DNA of 64,000 nt from Sphingobacterium athyrii (GTDB lineage Bacteria > Bacteroidota > Bacteroidia > Sphingobacteriales > Sphingobacteriaceae). Every line of letters starts with the position of its first letter. Position 1 is the first letter of the stretch. Below are positions 15,829 to 24,094 of this stretch, piece after piece. Under the pieces are notes generated by a model. That model had not been told where the DNA came from and did no database searches. It saw nothing but the letters and a program-made list of their open reading frames with translations. The stretch lies in NCBI RefSeq assembly GCF_003071065.1, contig NZ_QCXX01000001.1, positions 1 through 64,000 on the forward strand. Reading direction: 5' to 3'. Both the position numbers and the translations under genes were made by a program.

Positions 15829-16641
15829 ATGGCTAAGTCTGCAAAAATTCAATCTCCTAAAAAAGAATTAAAAAATAAAGTCATCACTCATTTACAAGAT
15901 ACTATTTCTTATTTACGTGATCATTTCAGCGAAAAGGAATTTAGCAACAGAATTGAAAAGGCTGCCAAATTATTGATTGAGGGTCTTAAAAATAAGACTT
16001 TGGCTAAAAATAACAGTACTGCAGCTAAGACGCAGCCTAAAGCTACGCCAAAGAAAACAGCAGCGGCACCGGCTGCTAAAACAACTATAGCTGAAAACAC
16101 TGTAGTCAAAGCGGCTCCGGTAGCAGCCAAAGATACCAGCACACCAGCTAAAACACAGCCTAAAGCTACGCCAAAGAAAACAACTGTTTCAGCGGTTAAA
16201 ACAACCGCAGCTAAATCAACCGCAGCTGAAAACACTGTAATCAAAGCGGCTCCGACAGCAGCCAAAGATACCAGCACGCCAGCTAAGGCGCAGCCTAAAG
16301 CTACGCCAAAGAAAACAACAGCGGCACCGGCTAAAACTACCGCAGCTAAATCAACTGCAGCTGAAAACATTGTAGCCAAAGCGGCTCCGGTAACAGCCAA
16401 AGATACCAGCACACCAGCTAAGGCACAGCCTAAAGCTACGCCAAAGAAAACAGCAGCGGCACCTGCTAAAACAACCACAGCTAAATCAATTGTAGCTGAA
16501 AACACTGTAGCCAAAGCGGCTCCGCCAGCAGCCAAAGATTCCAGCACGCCAGCTAAGGCGCAGCCTAAAGCTACGCCAAAGAAAACAGCGGCGGCACCGG
16601 CTAAAACAACTGCAGCTAAATCAACGGCAAAAAAAGTATAG
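15829..16641 (+). CDS. Histone H1-like Lys/Ala/Pro-rich DNA-binding protein
   Basis: This is a 270-aa protein. The first 65 residues form a small helical domain (LKNKVITHLQDTISYLRDHF, IEKAAKLLIEGLKNKTL). The rest is a low-complexity Ala/Lys/Pro/Thr tail with repeated QPKATPKKT and TPAKAQPK motifs, like the C-terminal tail of eukaryotic H1 and of bacterial Hc1-type proteins. The tail is built of 45-residue units encoded by 135-bp tandem repeats. By family, such proteins bind DNA non-specifically and compact the nucleoid. The tail length probably varies between strains because of the DNA repeats. The gene is monocistronic. Confidence 0.8.
   Translation: MAKSAKIQSPKKELKNKVITHLQDTISYLRDHFSEKEFSNRIEKAAKLLIEGLKNKTLAKNNSTAAKTQPKATPKKTAAAPAAKTTIAENTVVKAAPVAAKDTSTPAKTQPKATPKKTTVSAVKTTAAKSTAAENTVIKAAPTAAKDTSTPAKAQPKATPKKTTAAPAKTTAAKSTAAENIVAKAAPVTAKDTSTPAKAQPKATPKKTAAAPAKTTTAKSIVAENTVAKAAPPAAKDSSTPAKAQPKATPKKTAAAPAKTTAAKSTAKKV
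16108..16641 (+). repeat. 135-bp in-frame tandem repeat in the H1-like gene
   Basis: Units begin with AAAGCGGCTCCG at 16108, 16243, 16378 and 16513. The first three are exactly 135 bp (45 codons) and the last is cut short by the C-terminus. A shorter related unit precedes them. Units differ by scattered substitutions. Confidence 0.92.
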
Positions 16642-16701
16642 CAACCAAAGTTGCTCAGAAAAACAGCCACAGTACGGACTTATAGAACAAGATATACCGC
16701 G

Positions 16702-18420
16702 TTAAGGCACAATTCTAAAAATCGGATACAGTAGGTGTGATTTTTCATAATAATTCGAATGCTTATATACCCAATCCAATTGGGCCTTTCCGTCAGCTGC
16801 AAATTTTGGATTACCTGCTTTTTCTTTATCAAAGGCAGATTTTAAATCCTTATTTTCTTTCAAAAGTTTGGCTGCCGTATCTTCAAAAACATAGGCAGAG
16901 TAATATTCTTTTTGTCCAAGGATCGCATCAAAGAAATTCCAGTTGAAATAGGAATCCATCGCTTCGGGTTCCAGTGTCTCCATAAGATACTTTACGCCAT
17001 CCTGATCCAGCGGAACCAAAAAGTCTCCGGCCCTGAACCTCACTTCCTTCATTTCCCTCAACACATCGGTATCATAATGGAGATAATGCCCTTCATAAGG
17101 TGTAGAAGTCGTCTTGAAATCGTTGATTCGGTATTGTTCAACAACAATAGTGGAATCTCGTTCAATTGGATTCATTCTGATCTGATTGAGCTTCAATAAG
17201 TCAATAACTTTCCATTCGGATTGCGGGATTACATAATACTTCGGAATAGTAACTTCCTTGGTTGGTAGGTAGGTATTGTATAGCTTAACCTGTCTTGAGA
17301 ATTTGGAATTTCGGTCGTACCACAATCTTTTTCCGGAGGAAACATCACTTGGTTTATATTTTGCCTCAAACCCTTTAAAATCAATATTTTCATATTTCGT
17401 CGTATCGAGTTTCCATGCAATGGAATATTTGCTTCCGATACTATACTGTTTTAAATTGTCCGCTCTCTTCTGTTGAATAACCTTATGATTTCGCTCAATA
17501 AAATCGAGCGTATTTAGCATATAATCATACGTTGCCTTTACACGCTCTTTATAGGGCTTCAACATATGTGTTTCGACCACCGTTCCAATGACGTTGAAAA
17601 GACTCGTATAACCTGTGGCATATCTGGGTGAATCCATAAAAACGGGGAAACCAAGATCTGGAACATCATTGTGAATATTGACATAGGGAACAGAAATAAA
17701 TCCATTTTTTTCAAGATCCTTTAACAGTGTTTTTTGCATTTCGTCATTAAAATAGTCCCCTAAAACTCTCCCCAAGCGTTCCTTGTTGGTCGAGATATAA
17801 GTAAACGTATATTGATAATCTGCGCCATTGCTGACATGGTTGTCAATAAAAACATCTGGTTTTATCCATTGAAAAATCTGCTGAAAACTCCGCGAATTTT
17901 TCGTGTCTGTTTTGATAAAATCTCTATTGAGATCATAATTTCTTGCGTTTCCACGAAAGCCATATTCTTCGGGTCCATTTTGATTTGCTCTAGAAAACCC
18001 GTTGCGATTTAGCATTCCGCTGACGTTATAGCTGGCTATCGCAGCTATAATAACATGCTTAGGTGTTTTTATTCTGCCTGTTGCCAGATCTCTCATAAGC
18101 ATCATGGTTGCATCAATTCCGTCGGGCTCCCCGGGGTGAATACCATTGTTAATAAACAGTACCGATTTATTTTCTCTTGCTTCCTCCGGGCTTTGTTGCG
18201 ATGGATTGAATATAACAACATCGATCGGGGCCCGGTTGTCATCTTCTCCCTTTGTTTCATAACTGATTGCGGGAAATTGATTCGCCAATCCCTGATAGAA
18301 TTTGCGCATTTCCGCAAAAGTCGTCGACTGATTACCATTTCCTTTCTCGTACGGTGAAAGGTTTTGAGAATGGCCCGCACTTGAAATCAATAAAAAGAAT
18401 AGAATTGGAAGTTTTTTCAT
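16702..18420 (-). CDS. M14 family zinc metallopeptidase, exported
   Basis: This is a 572-aa secreted carboxypeptidase-like enzyme. A signal peptide occupies about residues 1-18 (LPILFFLLISSAGHSQ). The zinc site of the M14 fold is visible: H95-P-G-E98 in NNGIHPGEPDG, and His195 in FIDNHVSNG. The substrate-binding N-A-R-N-Y-D-L-N-R-D-F segment lies at about residues 158-168. The remaining 250 residues are a C-terminal extension without a recognisable domain. It should cut peptides in the periplasm or outside the cell. The gene is monocistronic. The specificity is not readable. Confidence 0.87.
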   Translation of the reverse strand: MKKLPILFFLLISSAGHSQNLSPYEKGNGNQSTTFAEMRKFYQGLANQFPAISYETKGEDDNRAPIDVVIFNPSQQSPEEARENKSVLFINNGIHPGEPDGIDATMMLMRDLATGRIKTPKHVIIAAIASYNVSGMLNRNGFSRANQNGPEEYGFRGNARNYDLNRDFIKTDTKNSRSFQQIFQWIKPDVFIDNHVSNGADYQYTFTYISTNKERLGRVLGDYFNDEMQKTLLKDLEKNGFISVPYVNIHNDVPDLGFPVFMDSPRYATGYTSLFNVIGTVVETHMLKPYKERVKATYDYMLNTLDFIERNHKVIQQKRADNLKQYSIGSKYSIAWKLDTTKYENIDFKGFEAKYKPSDVSSGKRLWYDRNSKFSRQVKLYNTYLPTKEVTIPKYYVIPQSEWKVIDLLKLNQIRMNPIERDSTIVVEQYRINDFKTTSTPYEGHYLHYDTDVLREMKEVRFRAGDFLVPLDQDGVKYLMETLEPEAMDSYFNWNFFDAILGQKEYYSAYVFEDTAAKLLKENKDLKSAFDKEKAGNPKFAADGKAQLDWVYKHSNYYEKSHLLYPIFRIVP

Positions 18421-18534
18421 AAGATCAATTTAATGTTCTAATTTAAAAAAAACTTACTAAAGTCGGTTTCTTTCGATCAGTGCCTGTACCAAAACTTTCT
18501 ATGATGCACTCCCAAATGGGGATATCCACATTTC

Positions 18535-18569
18535 TACCCTCGAAAATTTTATTGGAGCTTTCGAGGGTA
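18535..18569. other. Inverted repeat in the M14/XRE intergenic gap
   Basis: The arms TACCCTCGAAA (18535-18545) and TTTCGAGGGTA (18559-18569) pair perfectly around a 13-nt loop. It lies 37 bp past the stop of the XRE-pentapeptide gene. No T run follows, so it is a weak terminator candidate or an mRNA-end stabiliser. Confidence 0.5.
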
Positions 18570-18605
18570 GATGAAACAGGGCTCATTTTGCCAAGAACTG
18601 TTCAC

Positions 18606-19550
18606 TTATAGGGTTTTAACAAGAGAGAGATCTACACCTAAACCCTTGAGCGAAGCAAATGTTAGCTTGTCCATCATTGCCCCGTCGAAACGAATTGTTT
18701 GGAGTGTTTTATAATATCTGTTTGTTAAGACAGAACTAGATCGAAATGAGACATTTCTAAATGTCGCTCCCTGAAAAGAAGCACCTGTCAGCGCAACACG
18801 ATCAAACATTACATCAATAAAGGTCTGTCCATCGAGGTTGATACCGCTCATGTCACAGGATTTAAATGTCGTACCGTTAAAGGAACAATTTTCAAAGACT
18901 GTTTTTCTAAGATCAATGGACGTGATCTTAACATTGATCAATGAAGCATCCGTAAAATTTGATTTGGTTAGCTCGGATGCATAGAACTCTGTATCCGTAA
19001 GAATAGTCTTATCAAAGCTGGCGTTTGTGAGATTGTTTGCGGAAAACTTGCAGCCTCGCAGATCGGTTTCCTTGAAATGTGCGCCGGATAGATCACTTCC
19101 TTTAAAGGTACTACCGTTGAGATCGGCATTCGAAAAATCGGCATTCCGTAAATCACTTCCCAGGAATTTGCGTCTGGGGGCATGGACACCGACAAAATCA
19201 GTTCCTGCTAAAGCGCTGCCGCTGAAATCAGTCAGTAGCGGTCGTTCCGTCCCGGTGGCTGGCTCCAAGTCGCTGGTCATTCCTGCTAAGCTACCCTCAC
19301 CGTTGTAATCTGTAAGTTTTGGAAGCTCCCGGCCCCTCTCCTCCTGGGTACCGTCAGAAAAATAGTCCAGTCCCACAGCAAAAATATCGGCTAGCTGATT
19401 GATTGTCATAAAATCAGGGATGGATTCTCCTCGCTCCCATTTTCCTACGGCCTGCGGACTAATAAATAAAAGTCCTGCGAGTTGAGCCTGAGACATGTTT
19501 TGTGCTTTTCGGGCATTGGCAATTCTATTGCCCAATATCTTTACGTCCAT
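18606..19550 (-). CDS. XRE-type HTH protein fused to pentapeptide repeats
   Basis: This is a 314-aa protein when started at the ATG at 19548-19550 (MDVKILGNRI). Residues about 5-60 form an XRE/Cro HTH (RIANARKAQNMSQAQLAGLL, ISPQAVGKWERGESIPDF). A linker of about 50 residues has two similar PKLTDYNGEGSLAG / PLLTDFSGSALAG segments. Residues about 110-290 are pentapeptide repeats of the A(D/N)LXX type (SDLRNADFSNADLNGSTFKG and following), which fold as a right-handed beta-helix. By family, repeat helices can mimic DNA or act as scaffolds; the fused HTH suggests a regulator. Three operator-like repeats lie directly upstream. The function is not established. Confidence 0.85.
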   Translation of the reverse strand: MDVKILGNRIANARKAQNMSQAQLAGLLFISPQAVGKWERGESIPDFMTINQLADIFAVGLDYFSDGTQEERGRELPKLTDYNGEGSLAGMTSDLEPATGTERPLLTDFSGSALAGTDFVGVHAPRRKFLGSDLRNADFSNADLNGSTFKGSDLSGAHFKETDLRGCKFSANNLTNASFDKTILTDTEFYASELTKSNFTDASLINVKITSIDLRKTVFENCSFNGTTFKSCDMSGINLDGQTFIDVMFDRVALTGASFQGATFRNVSFRSSSVLTNRYYKTLQTIRFDGAMMDKLTFASLKGLGVDLSLVKTL

Positions 19551-19620
19551 AATTGCAATTCTGTTTATGTTTGACTCTGCAAAGATACACGGAGCCACGG
19601 CCAAATAGGATAAAATAACG

Positions 19621-19675
19621 ACTACTTCTAGTTGTTATTGCACTACTTATAGTTGCAATTATCAACCCATAGTTG
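19621..19675 (-). promoter_or_regulatory. Three phased operator-like repeats upstream of the XRE gene
   Basis: On the plus strand, ACTACTTCTAGTTG (19621-19634), ACTACTTATAGTTG (19642-19655) and TCAACCCATAGTTG (19662-19675) are spaced 21 and 20 bp apart, two helical turns. Each contains short dyad symmetry (ACTA..TAGT or CAAC..GTTG). They lie 70-125 bp upstream of the XRE-pentapeptide start, so autoregulation is likely. Confidence 0.6.
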
Positions 19676-19715
19676 TAAAGCAGCATATACTGCATGGGTT
19701 AAAGACAAATCGCTA

Positions 19716-20771
19716 CTACTTCCTGACCTTTTTATCGGTAAGCGCAAATTCTTCCCATAACTTGTTAATTGCTATTGTTGACAACCTTTTTTTGTTTGAT
19801 GCAATGAGAATACGATACCGAAATGTTACTGAATTGCCTTTTTCCAGTCTAAAATTCAGGACTTCATTTCCCTGGCTAAAAACTTTTTGTCCAAGTGGAT
19901 TGGCGGCAAATAAGCCGTAGCCCCGTGCATGCCAATAAGTCGGATAGCCGACATTGTCCGGATCGTCCATAATCACTATACTAATGGTATCTTTTCCCTT
20001 TTGTCCATAAAGCATACACCATTTTCCACGGGAGCCCCAGGCATCGTCTCCTGTTTTATCCTCACTGGTTAGGTATTGACCTGTAACATTATGCTCAGAA
20101 TTGCGCTTAACTGTCGTCGCTGAACCGTGGATATCTGTAAACTGCCGTTCTTCTTTGGAAGGCAATTCCAGTTCGTGTGCGACACGTAGACCCAATAGCC
20201 CATCCTTGACATCAGCAAAAGATACCGCCTCCATCGCAGTAAATGTTGTGGTCCGGTCGATGATGCGAAGATTCGTTGTTGCCGTAAAAGTGAATGCGGT
20301 ATGTTCTTTCAACAGCACATGTTTTTTGATGTCGCACCAATCTGCCCTGTATTTTATGACACCGGATGTCCCACTTTTAATTTCGGAGATGGCCGTTGTT
20401 TTGATCCAGCCATAGTTGTTTTTCTTAATTTCTGGTATGGCAGACGAATTATTCCAAAAATCAAGGCCATTGACACTTTCATAGTTCATCCACAAGCCGA
20501 TATGATGTGGGTGATCTGTGGGTTCACCCGGACGTGGAGCCAGTGGAAACCCTCGGGTAATAACCTCGCCATTGGCGGCAAAAATCGGATACAATGTCGG
20601 TTTTTCCAAATTATCCGGATAGATAAATGCGGTAAAAGGGCTATCATCTGCCGTAACAATAATTTCCTTACGCGCGCTGTCTTGCCGAACAGTTATAAAC
20701 TGTTTTTTTTGAGCGGAAACCAGGGGTATAATGACCGCTAACAATAGAATAAGTAAGAGTAGTTTTTTCAT
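19716..20771 (-). CDS. Exported DUF6807 (PmoA-like) protein
   Basis: This is a 351-aa protein with a signal peptide (residues 1-20, LLLLILLLAVIIPLVSAQ). The DUF6807/PmoA fold is recognised from the TDHPHHIGLWMNYESVNG segment followed by DFWNN, then a late GYGLFAANPLGQKVF. Members of this family accompany carbohydrate oxidoreductases in Bacteroidota and Planctomycetes; the biochemical function is not firmly known. It lies 28 bp downstream of a Gfo/Idh/MocA gene on the same strand, so the two form an operon probably devoted to a sugar derivative in the periplasm. Confidence 0.82.
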   Translation of the reverse strand: MKKLLLLILLLAVIIPLVSAQKKQFITVRQDSARKEIIVTADDSPFTAFIYPDNLEKPTLYPIFAANGEVITRGFPLAPRPGEPTDHPHHIGLWMNYESVNGLDFWNNSSAIPEIKKNNYGWIKTTAISEIKSGTSGVIKYRADWCDIKKHVLLKEHTAFTFTATTNLRIIDRTTTFTAMEAVSFADVKDGLLGLRVAHELELPSKEERQFTDIHGSATTVKRNSEHNVTGQYLTSEDKTGDDAWGSRGKWCMLYGQKGKDTISIVIMDDPDNVGYPTYWHARGYGLFAANPLGQKVFSQGNEVLNFRLEKGNSVTFRYRILIASNKKRLSTIAINKLWEEFALTDKKVRK

Positions 20772-20799
20772 TTGTCGGATTGATCTGAATTAAATCTGG

Positions 20800-22164
20800 T
20801 TAATATTTGAATGCTTTCCCACCTGCAATCACTTCTTGTCGTTTATCATCAAAAATAACCTTTTCTCCTGTCCTGTAGGCTGCATTTGCCATAATAACCG
20901 CAATTGAATGGTTGTACCCCGCTTCAATTGGCGCATTGGGTTCTTTACGATTACGGACGCACTCCATCCAATTGCGTATATGTGCCATTGTGACAACATC
21001 CCCGCCGGTATTCGCCGCCGTACCGACCCGGATATTATTCAAGGTGATATCCGGCAATAAATTTGCCTTCATTCCCATTGCACTAGCGTACGCTTCAGTC
21101 AGACCGCCCGTAGCCGATATTTTATTGGTATCCAAATTGAGCGTTCCGCCGTTGCTGTAATAAATTTCCTTCACCTCCTCTCCGTTCAGGACGCCTGAAT
21201 TTGTCTGTCTGGATTTAAACAGTACCTGAAATCCTTTAGTCAGATCGTCTAATGGACCGTAATCAAATACAGCAGTAAAGGTATCCGCATTTTCCCTACC
21301 ATCTTTCCAAAGGTAATTCCCTCCATTTACTGCTACACTACGGGGGTGCGGGAGACCTGTAAACCAATGCACTGTATCAATCTGATGGCATAACCATTGT
21401 CCGGGAATACCAGATGAATAAGGCCAGAACAGTCGATATTCCAGATAATGTCTGGCATTGAAAGGCTCTTCCGGGCGATTGAGCAAAAATCGCTTCCAGT
21501 CGGTATCTTCTTCTCTTAGTTTGCCCACTAGATCAGGTCTACGCCATCGTCCCGGCTGATTGACGTTCCAGGTGAGTTCCACCATGACGATATCTCCAAA
21601 TTTTCCGCTTTTAATAAAATCATTTGCGGCAAAGTAATTTAAACCGCTCCGACGTTGTGAACCGATCTGCACAATCTGTTTGCTATCCTTCACCGCCTTT
21701 AATACCGCACGGGCATCTTCCATCGTTTCGGCCAGTGGCTTTTCAACATAAGCATCTTTACCGGCCTGTACCGCTTCTATCGCATGTAGCGCATGCTGAA
21801 AATCGGAGGTCGAAACAAATACCGCGTCGACATCCTTGATATCGTACAAGGCCTCATTATTCAGGCAGGGTGTAATGGCATGTCCCAGCTTTTGTTTCCA
21901 GAAATCCACGCCTTCCTCCCGACGCAGCTTCCAGATATCGCTTACAGCAATAATATCAAAATTCAGCTCTTTATAGGCCGCAAGAAATGAGGGAGCATGT
22001 GCTCCTTTATGTCGATCTGAAAATCCAACCACCCCAATATTAATGCGGTCATTCGCGCCAACAATCCGTCGATAACTTGAAGCACTGAAGGCATGTGTTC
22101 CTGTATAGATACCTGCAGTCAACAGCCCAGCTTTTTTTATAAAATCTCTACGTGAATTAATCAT
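20800..22164 (-). CDS. Gfo/Idh/MocA family oxidoreductase with Tat signal
   Basis: This is a 454-aa NAD(P)-dependent oxidoreductase exported by the Tat route. The signal is S-R-R-D-F-I-K followed by a short hydrophobic stretch (residues 4-28). The Rossmann motif lies at about residues 42-50 (NIGVVGFSD) and the family E-K-P motif at 141-143 (VEKPLAETMEDA). The C-terminal dehydrogenase domain contains PGQWLCHQIDTVHWFTGLPH, with His positions typical of the family. By family it acts on sugars or inositols or as a glycosidase using NAD. It is the first gene of a two-gene operon with the DUF6807 protein. The substrate is unknown. Confidence 0.87.
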   Translation of the reverse strand: MINSRRDFIKKAGLLTAGIYTGTHAFSASSYRRIVGANDRINIGVVGFSDRHKGAHAPSFLAAYKELNFDIIAVSDIWKLRREEGVDFWKQKLGHAITPCLNNEALYDIKDVDAVFVSTSDFQHALHAIEAVQAGKDAYVEKPLAETMEDARAVLKAVKDSKQIVQIGSQRRSGLNYFAANDFIKSGKFGDIVMVELTWNVNQPGRWRRPDLVGKLREEDTDWKRFLLNRPEEPFNARHYLEYRLFWPYSSGIPGQWLCHQIDTVHWFTGLPHPRSVAVNGGNYLWKDGRENADTFTAVFDYGPLDDLTKGFQVLFKSRQTNSGVLNGEEVKEIYYSNGGTLNLDTNKISATGGLTEAYASAMGMKANLLPDITLNNIRVGTAANTGGDVVTMAHIRNWMECVRNRKEPNAPIEAGYNHSIAVIMANAAYRTGEKVIFDDKRQEVIAGGKAFKY

Positions 22165-22513
22165 TTTTTAAGTTTATCTAAGTTTAGTTACTTACTAAAA
22201 GAATATTTTTGATATTTTGTTTTCTTGACTACTTATTATCGGTTCAGCAGCAAACAAAAAGCATTTTTTGCGGCTAAAGATCTTTCATTAACATTGCCTC
22301 CATACTTCTGGGAAATATTTGCCTACATACAAGTTAACGTCTTCCCGATGACTACGATAGCTGTTTCTTTTTTATTTCGGGTTTCTAACGACGGATATTT
22401 TTACACCTAAAATATTCGGCAATTCAATTATTTTATGTTAATATAATTTTAGTATTTAACAATATCTGTTTATATTTAACTAGCAATCGCGACAGCAATT
22501 AATTAAATGCCAA
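22165..22513. other. Intergenic gap, no gene seen
   Basis: This AT-rich divergent spacer lies between the Gfo/Idh/MocA gene and the 70-aa gene. It must hold promoters for both sides. A short open stretch at 22225-22410 lacks coding character and is not called. Confidence 0.6.
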
Positions 22514-22726
22514 ATGAAAAAAATAATTCAAGAAGGGGAACTAATCACGGTTGGAAGGATGCAAAAAGATCCTTTTATTATGGCTATGGAAGAAAAAACA
22601 GCTTGGAAAAAAGAGCTAAAACAGAAAATCCGTAGTTACCTCTTTGCCCGACAGCAACCTTTGATTTACCGGAAAAATGGACAGATGGTTGCTGAATATC
22701 AAGATGGAACAATTCAAAGCATCTAA
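22514..22726 (+). CDS. Small protein upstream of zeta-like kinase (candidate antitoxin)
   Basis: This is a 70-aa protein with charged helices (MEEKTAWKKELKQKIRSYLF) and a C-terminal pair of short strands (IYRKNGQMVAEYQDGTIQSI). It ends 2 bp before the start of a zeta-like P-loop kinase gene, so the two are co-transcribed and probably translationally coupled. The size and position fit an antitoxin, but the sequence does not resemble classical epsilon, and I recognise no named family. The role is inferred from arrangement only. Confidence 0.65.
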   Translation: MKKIIQEGELITVGRMQKDPFIMAMEEKTAWKKELKQKIRSYLFARQQPLIYRKNGQMVAEYQDGTIQSI

Positions 22727-22728
22727 AT

Positions 22729-23274
22729 ATGGCAACTATATATATCATAGCCGGCCCACCTAACATCGGTAAAAGCACCTTCGGACCGGACTTTGTTCCT
22801 GAGGGCATAAAAATACTTGATCCCGATCTTATCGTGCAGCGTTATCGCGAGCTCGGCATCAGGAGTGGGTACAAACGATTTGAAAAAATGTTACAGCATG
22901 AGCTTTCCGCCAACCGGGACTTTGCAATAGAACTCAATTTAGGATTGAGAAAACATTTCGACATGTTGAGAATGGTCAAAGCTTTTCATTCCGATAATAG
23001 AATAGAAATATTATTCTTCTACACGGATCATATGGATATTTGTTTGGCCCGGGCACAGGCTCGAAAAGATAACCAAGCCCACCGTAGTATGGAAACTATT
23101 GAAGATTTATACATTCGGGCCCTCCCACTGCTCAAACGAAATCTGGATATCTTTGATACGCTAAAGGGTGTGGACGTAAGAGAAAACTCCATAGAGCCTG
23201 AAATCATTTTTCATTATCAACAGTCCTCAGCCACTATCGAGGTCTCTAAAGAGCTACCGCGATGGGCAGGTTAA
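22729..23274 (+). CDS. Zeta toxin-like P-loop kinase
   Basis: This 181-aa protein starts with a strand and Walker A motif, IIAGPPNIGKSTF (residues 6-18; Lys15, Ser16). A DPDLIVQRY segment (about residue 32) matches the substrate-side Asp of zeta and related kinases. An Arg-rich lid follows (ARAQARKDNQAHRS, about residues 104-117). By family, zeta toxins phosphorylate UDP-N-acetylglucosamine and block wall synthesis; chromosomal relatives may act on other small molecules. It is coupled to the 70-aa gene 2 bp upstream. Toxin activity is a hypothesis. Confidence 0.75.
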   Translation: MATIYIIAGPPNIGKSTFGPDFVPEGIKILDPDLIVQRYRELGIRSGYKRFEKMLQHELSANRDFAIELNLGLRKHFDMLRMVKAFHSDNRIEILFFYTDHMDICLARAQARKDNQAHRSMETIEDLYIRALPLLKRNLDIFDTLKGVDVRENSIEPEIIFHYQQSSATIEVSKELPRWAG

Positions 23275-23291
23275 TAAAATTAAAAAAATAG

Positions 23292-23323
23292 TTGTGCTCC
23301 AACTGAAAATTATCCTACCTTTG
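23292..23323 (+). promoter_or_regulatory. Bacteroidota-type promoter of the GntR gene
   Basis: A -33 element TTGTG (23292-23296) is separated by 19 bp from a perfect -7 element TACCTTTG (23316-23323), matching TAnnTTTG. The predicted start is around 23330, 17 bp before the ATG. Confidence 0.65.
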
Positions 23324-23325
23324 CA

Positions 23326-23338
23326 ATCATCAGATGAT
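23326..23338. promoter_or_regulatory. Palindromic operator at the GntR gene start site
   Basis: ATCAT-CAG-ATGAT is a dyad starting 3 bp after the -7 element, so it covers the predicted transcription start. It shares the core CATCAGATGA with the operator at 24069-24087. Confidence 0.6.
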
Positions 23339-23346
23339 ATGACTAT

Positions 23347-24006
23347 ATGAAAACTGAACACATTGTAAGAAGATCTTTGGCTGAGGAAGTCGCTGCTGCG
23401 ATTGAAGAAAAAATTAAACTGGGCAATTTCCCGATTGATTCGAAACTCCCCACTGAGCCGGAATTAATGAAACAGTTTGCGGTAGGAAGATCAACAATTC
23501 GCGAGGCCGTTAAATATTTAAGTCAATCTGGTTATCTGCATGTACAACAGGGGCTGGGCACTTTTATCAAGAGTGTGACCGGAAATCACGCGCTTGACGC
23601 AAAAATTGAAAAGGGTAATTTTAACGATATTTTTGAGGTAAGACATGTCCTGGAACTGAAAATTATTGAAAAAGCAGCAGTAAATCGAACAGAAAAAGGC
23701 CTGAAAGATATGAGTCTTGCACTTAAAAATAGAACAAAATATGCGACCGAAGGAAATCTTATTGCTTGTGTGGAAGCAGATATCGCTTTTCATAGCGCTA
23801 TTGCTGAATCTTGCGGCAATAATATTCTGACAGCCTTATATAATACCTTATCGGCTCACGTGAATAAATTTTTCATGGAAATTTATAAGGATACCTCCCC
23901 TTTTCTCGCCTCACAGAAGCAGCATGAGGATTTAATGCAAGCAATTAAAGATAAAAATATCCAGCAGGCTCTTGCGGTGGCGAATCAAATTATCCAACAA
24001 AAATAA
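23347..24006 (+). CDS. GntR/FadR-family transcriptional regulator
   Basis: This is a 219-aa repressor type. The winged helix-turn-helix covers residues about 8-75, with the family pattern LPTEPELMKQFAVGRSTIRE then AVKYLSQSGYLHVQQGLGTF. The FCD ligand-binding domain follows (residues about 85-215), with EVRHVLELKIIEKAAV and the metal-type residues in ADIAFHSAIAESCGNN. Genes of this class sense organic acids or sugar acids. It lies 88 bp upstream of an Fsr-like exporter. A shared palindrome at both promoters suggests it represses itself and the exporter. Confidence 0.88.
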   Translation: MKTEHIVRRSLAEEVAAAIEEKIKLGNFPIDSKLPTEPELMKQFAVGRSTIREAVKYLSQSGYLHVQQGLGTFIKSVTGNHALDAKIEKGNFNDIFEVRHVLELKIIEKAAVNRTEKGLKDMSLALKNRTKYATEGNLIACVEADIAFHSAIAESCGNNILTALYNTLSAHVNKFFMEIYKDTSPFLASQKQHEDLMQAIKDKNIQQALAVANQIIQQK

Positions 24007-24068
24007 TTTTCTTAACCCTTTTTCCTTTACGATCCCGACAATCAAATAATAATAAATCACGAGACAAA

Positions 24069-24087
24069 ACATCAGATGACCTGATGT
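24069..24087. promoter_or_regulatory. Palindromic operator upstream of the Fsr-like exporter
   Basis: The perfect 7-bp arms ACATCAG (24069-24075) and CTGATGT (24081-24087) surround ATGAC. The core CATCAGATGA is the same as at 23328-23337. It ends 7 bp before the exporter ATG. Confidence 0.65.
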
Positions 24088-24094
24088 ATTAATT

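Noticed and set aside
16108..16641. Regular repeats that might suggest a CRISPR array
   Set aside because: The 135-bp units are continuous, in frame and coding, with no unique spacers.
15921..16670. 249-codon Ala/Val-rich open frame on the minus strand
   Set aside because: It is the complement of the repetitive H1-like gene; its composition comes from the repeat, and it would give no sensible protein.
22225..22410. 61-codon open frame on the plus strand
   Set aside because: No coding-like composition, no ribosome site and no family pattern; it lies in a promoter gap.
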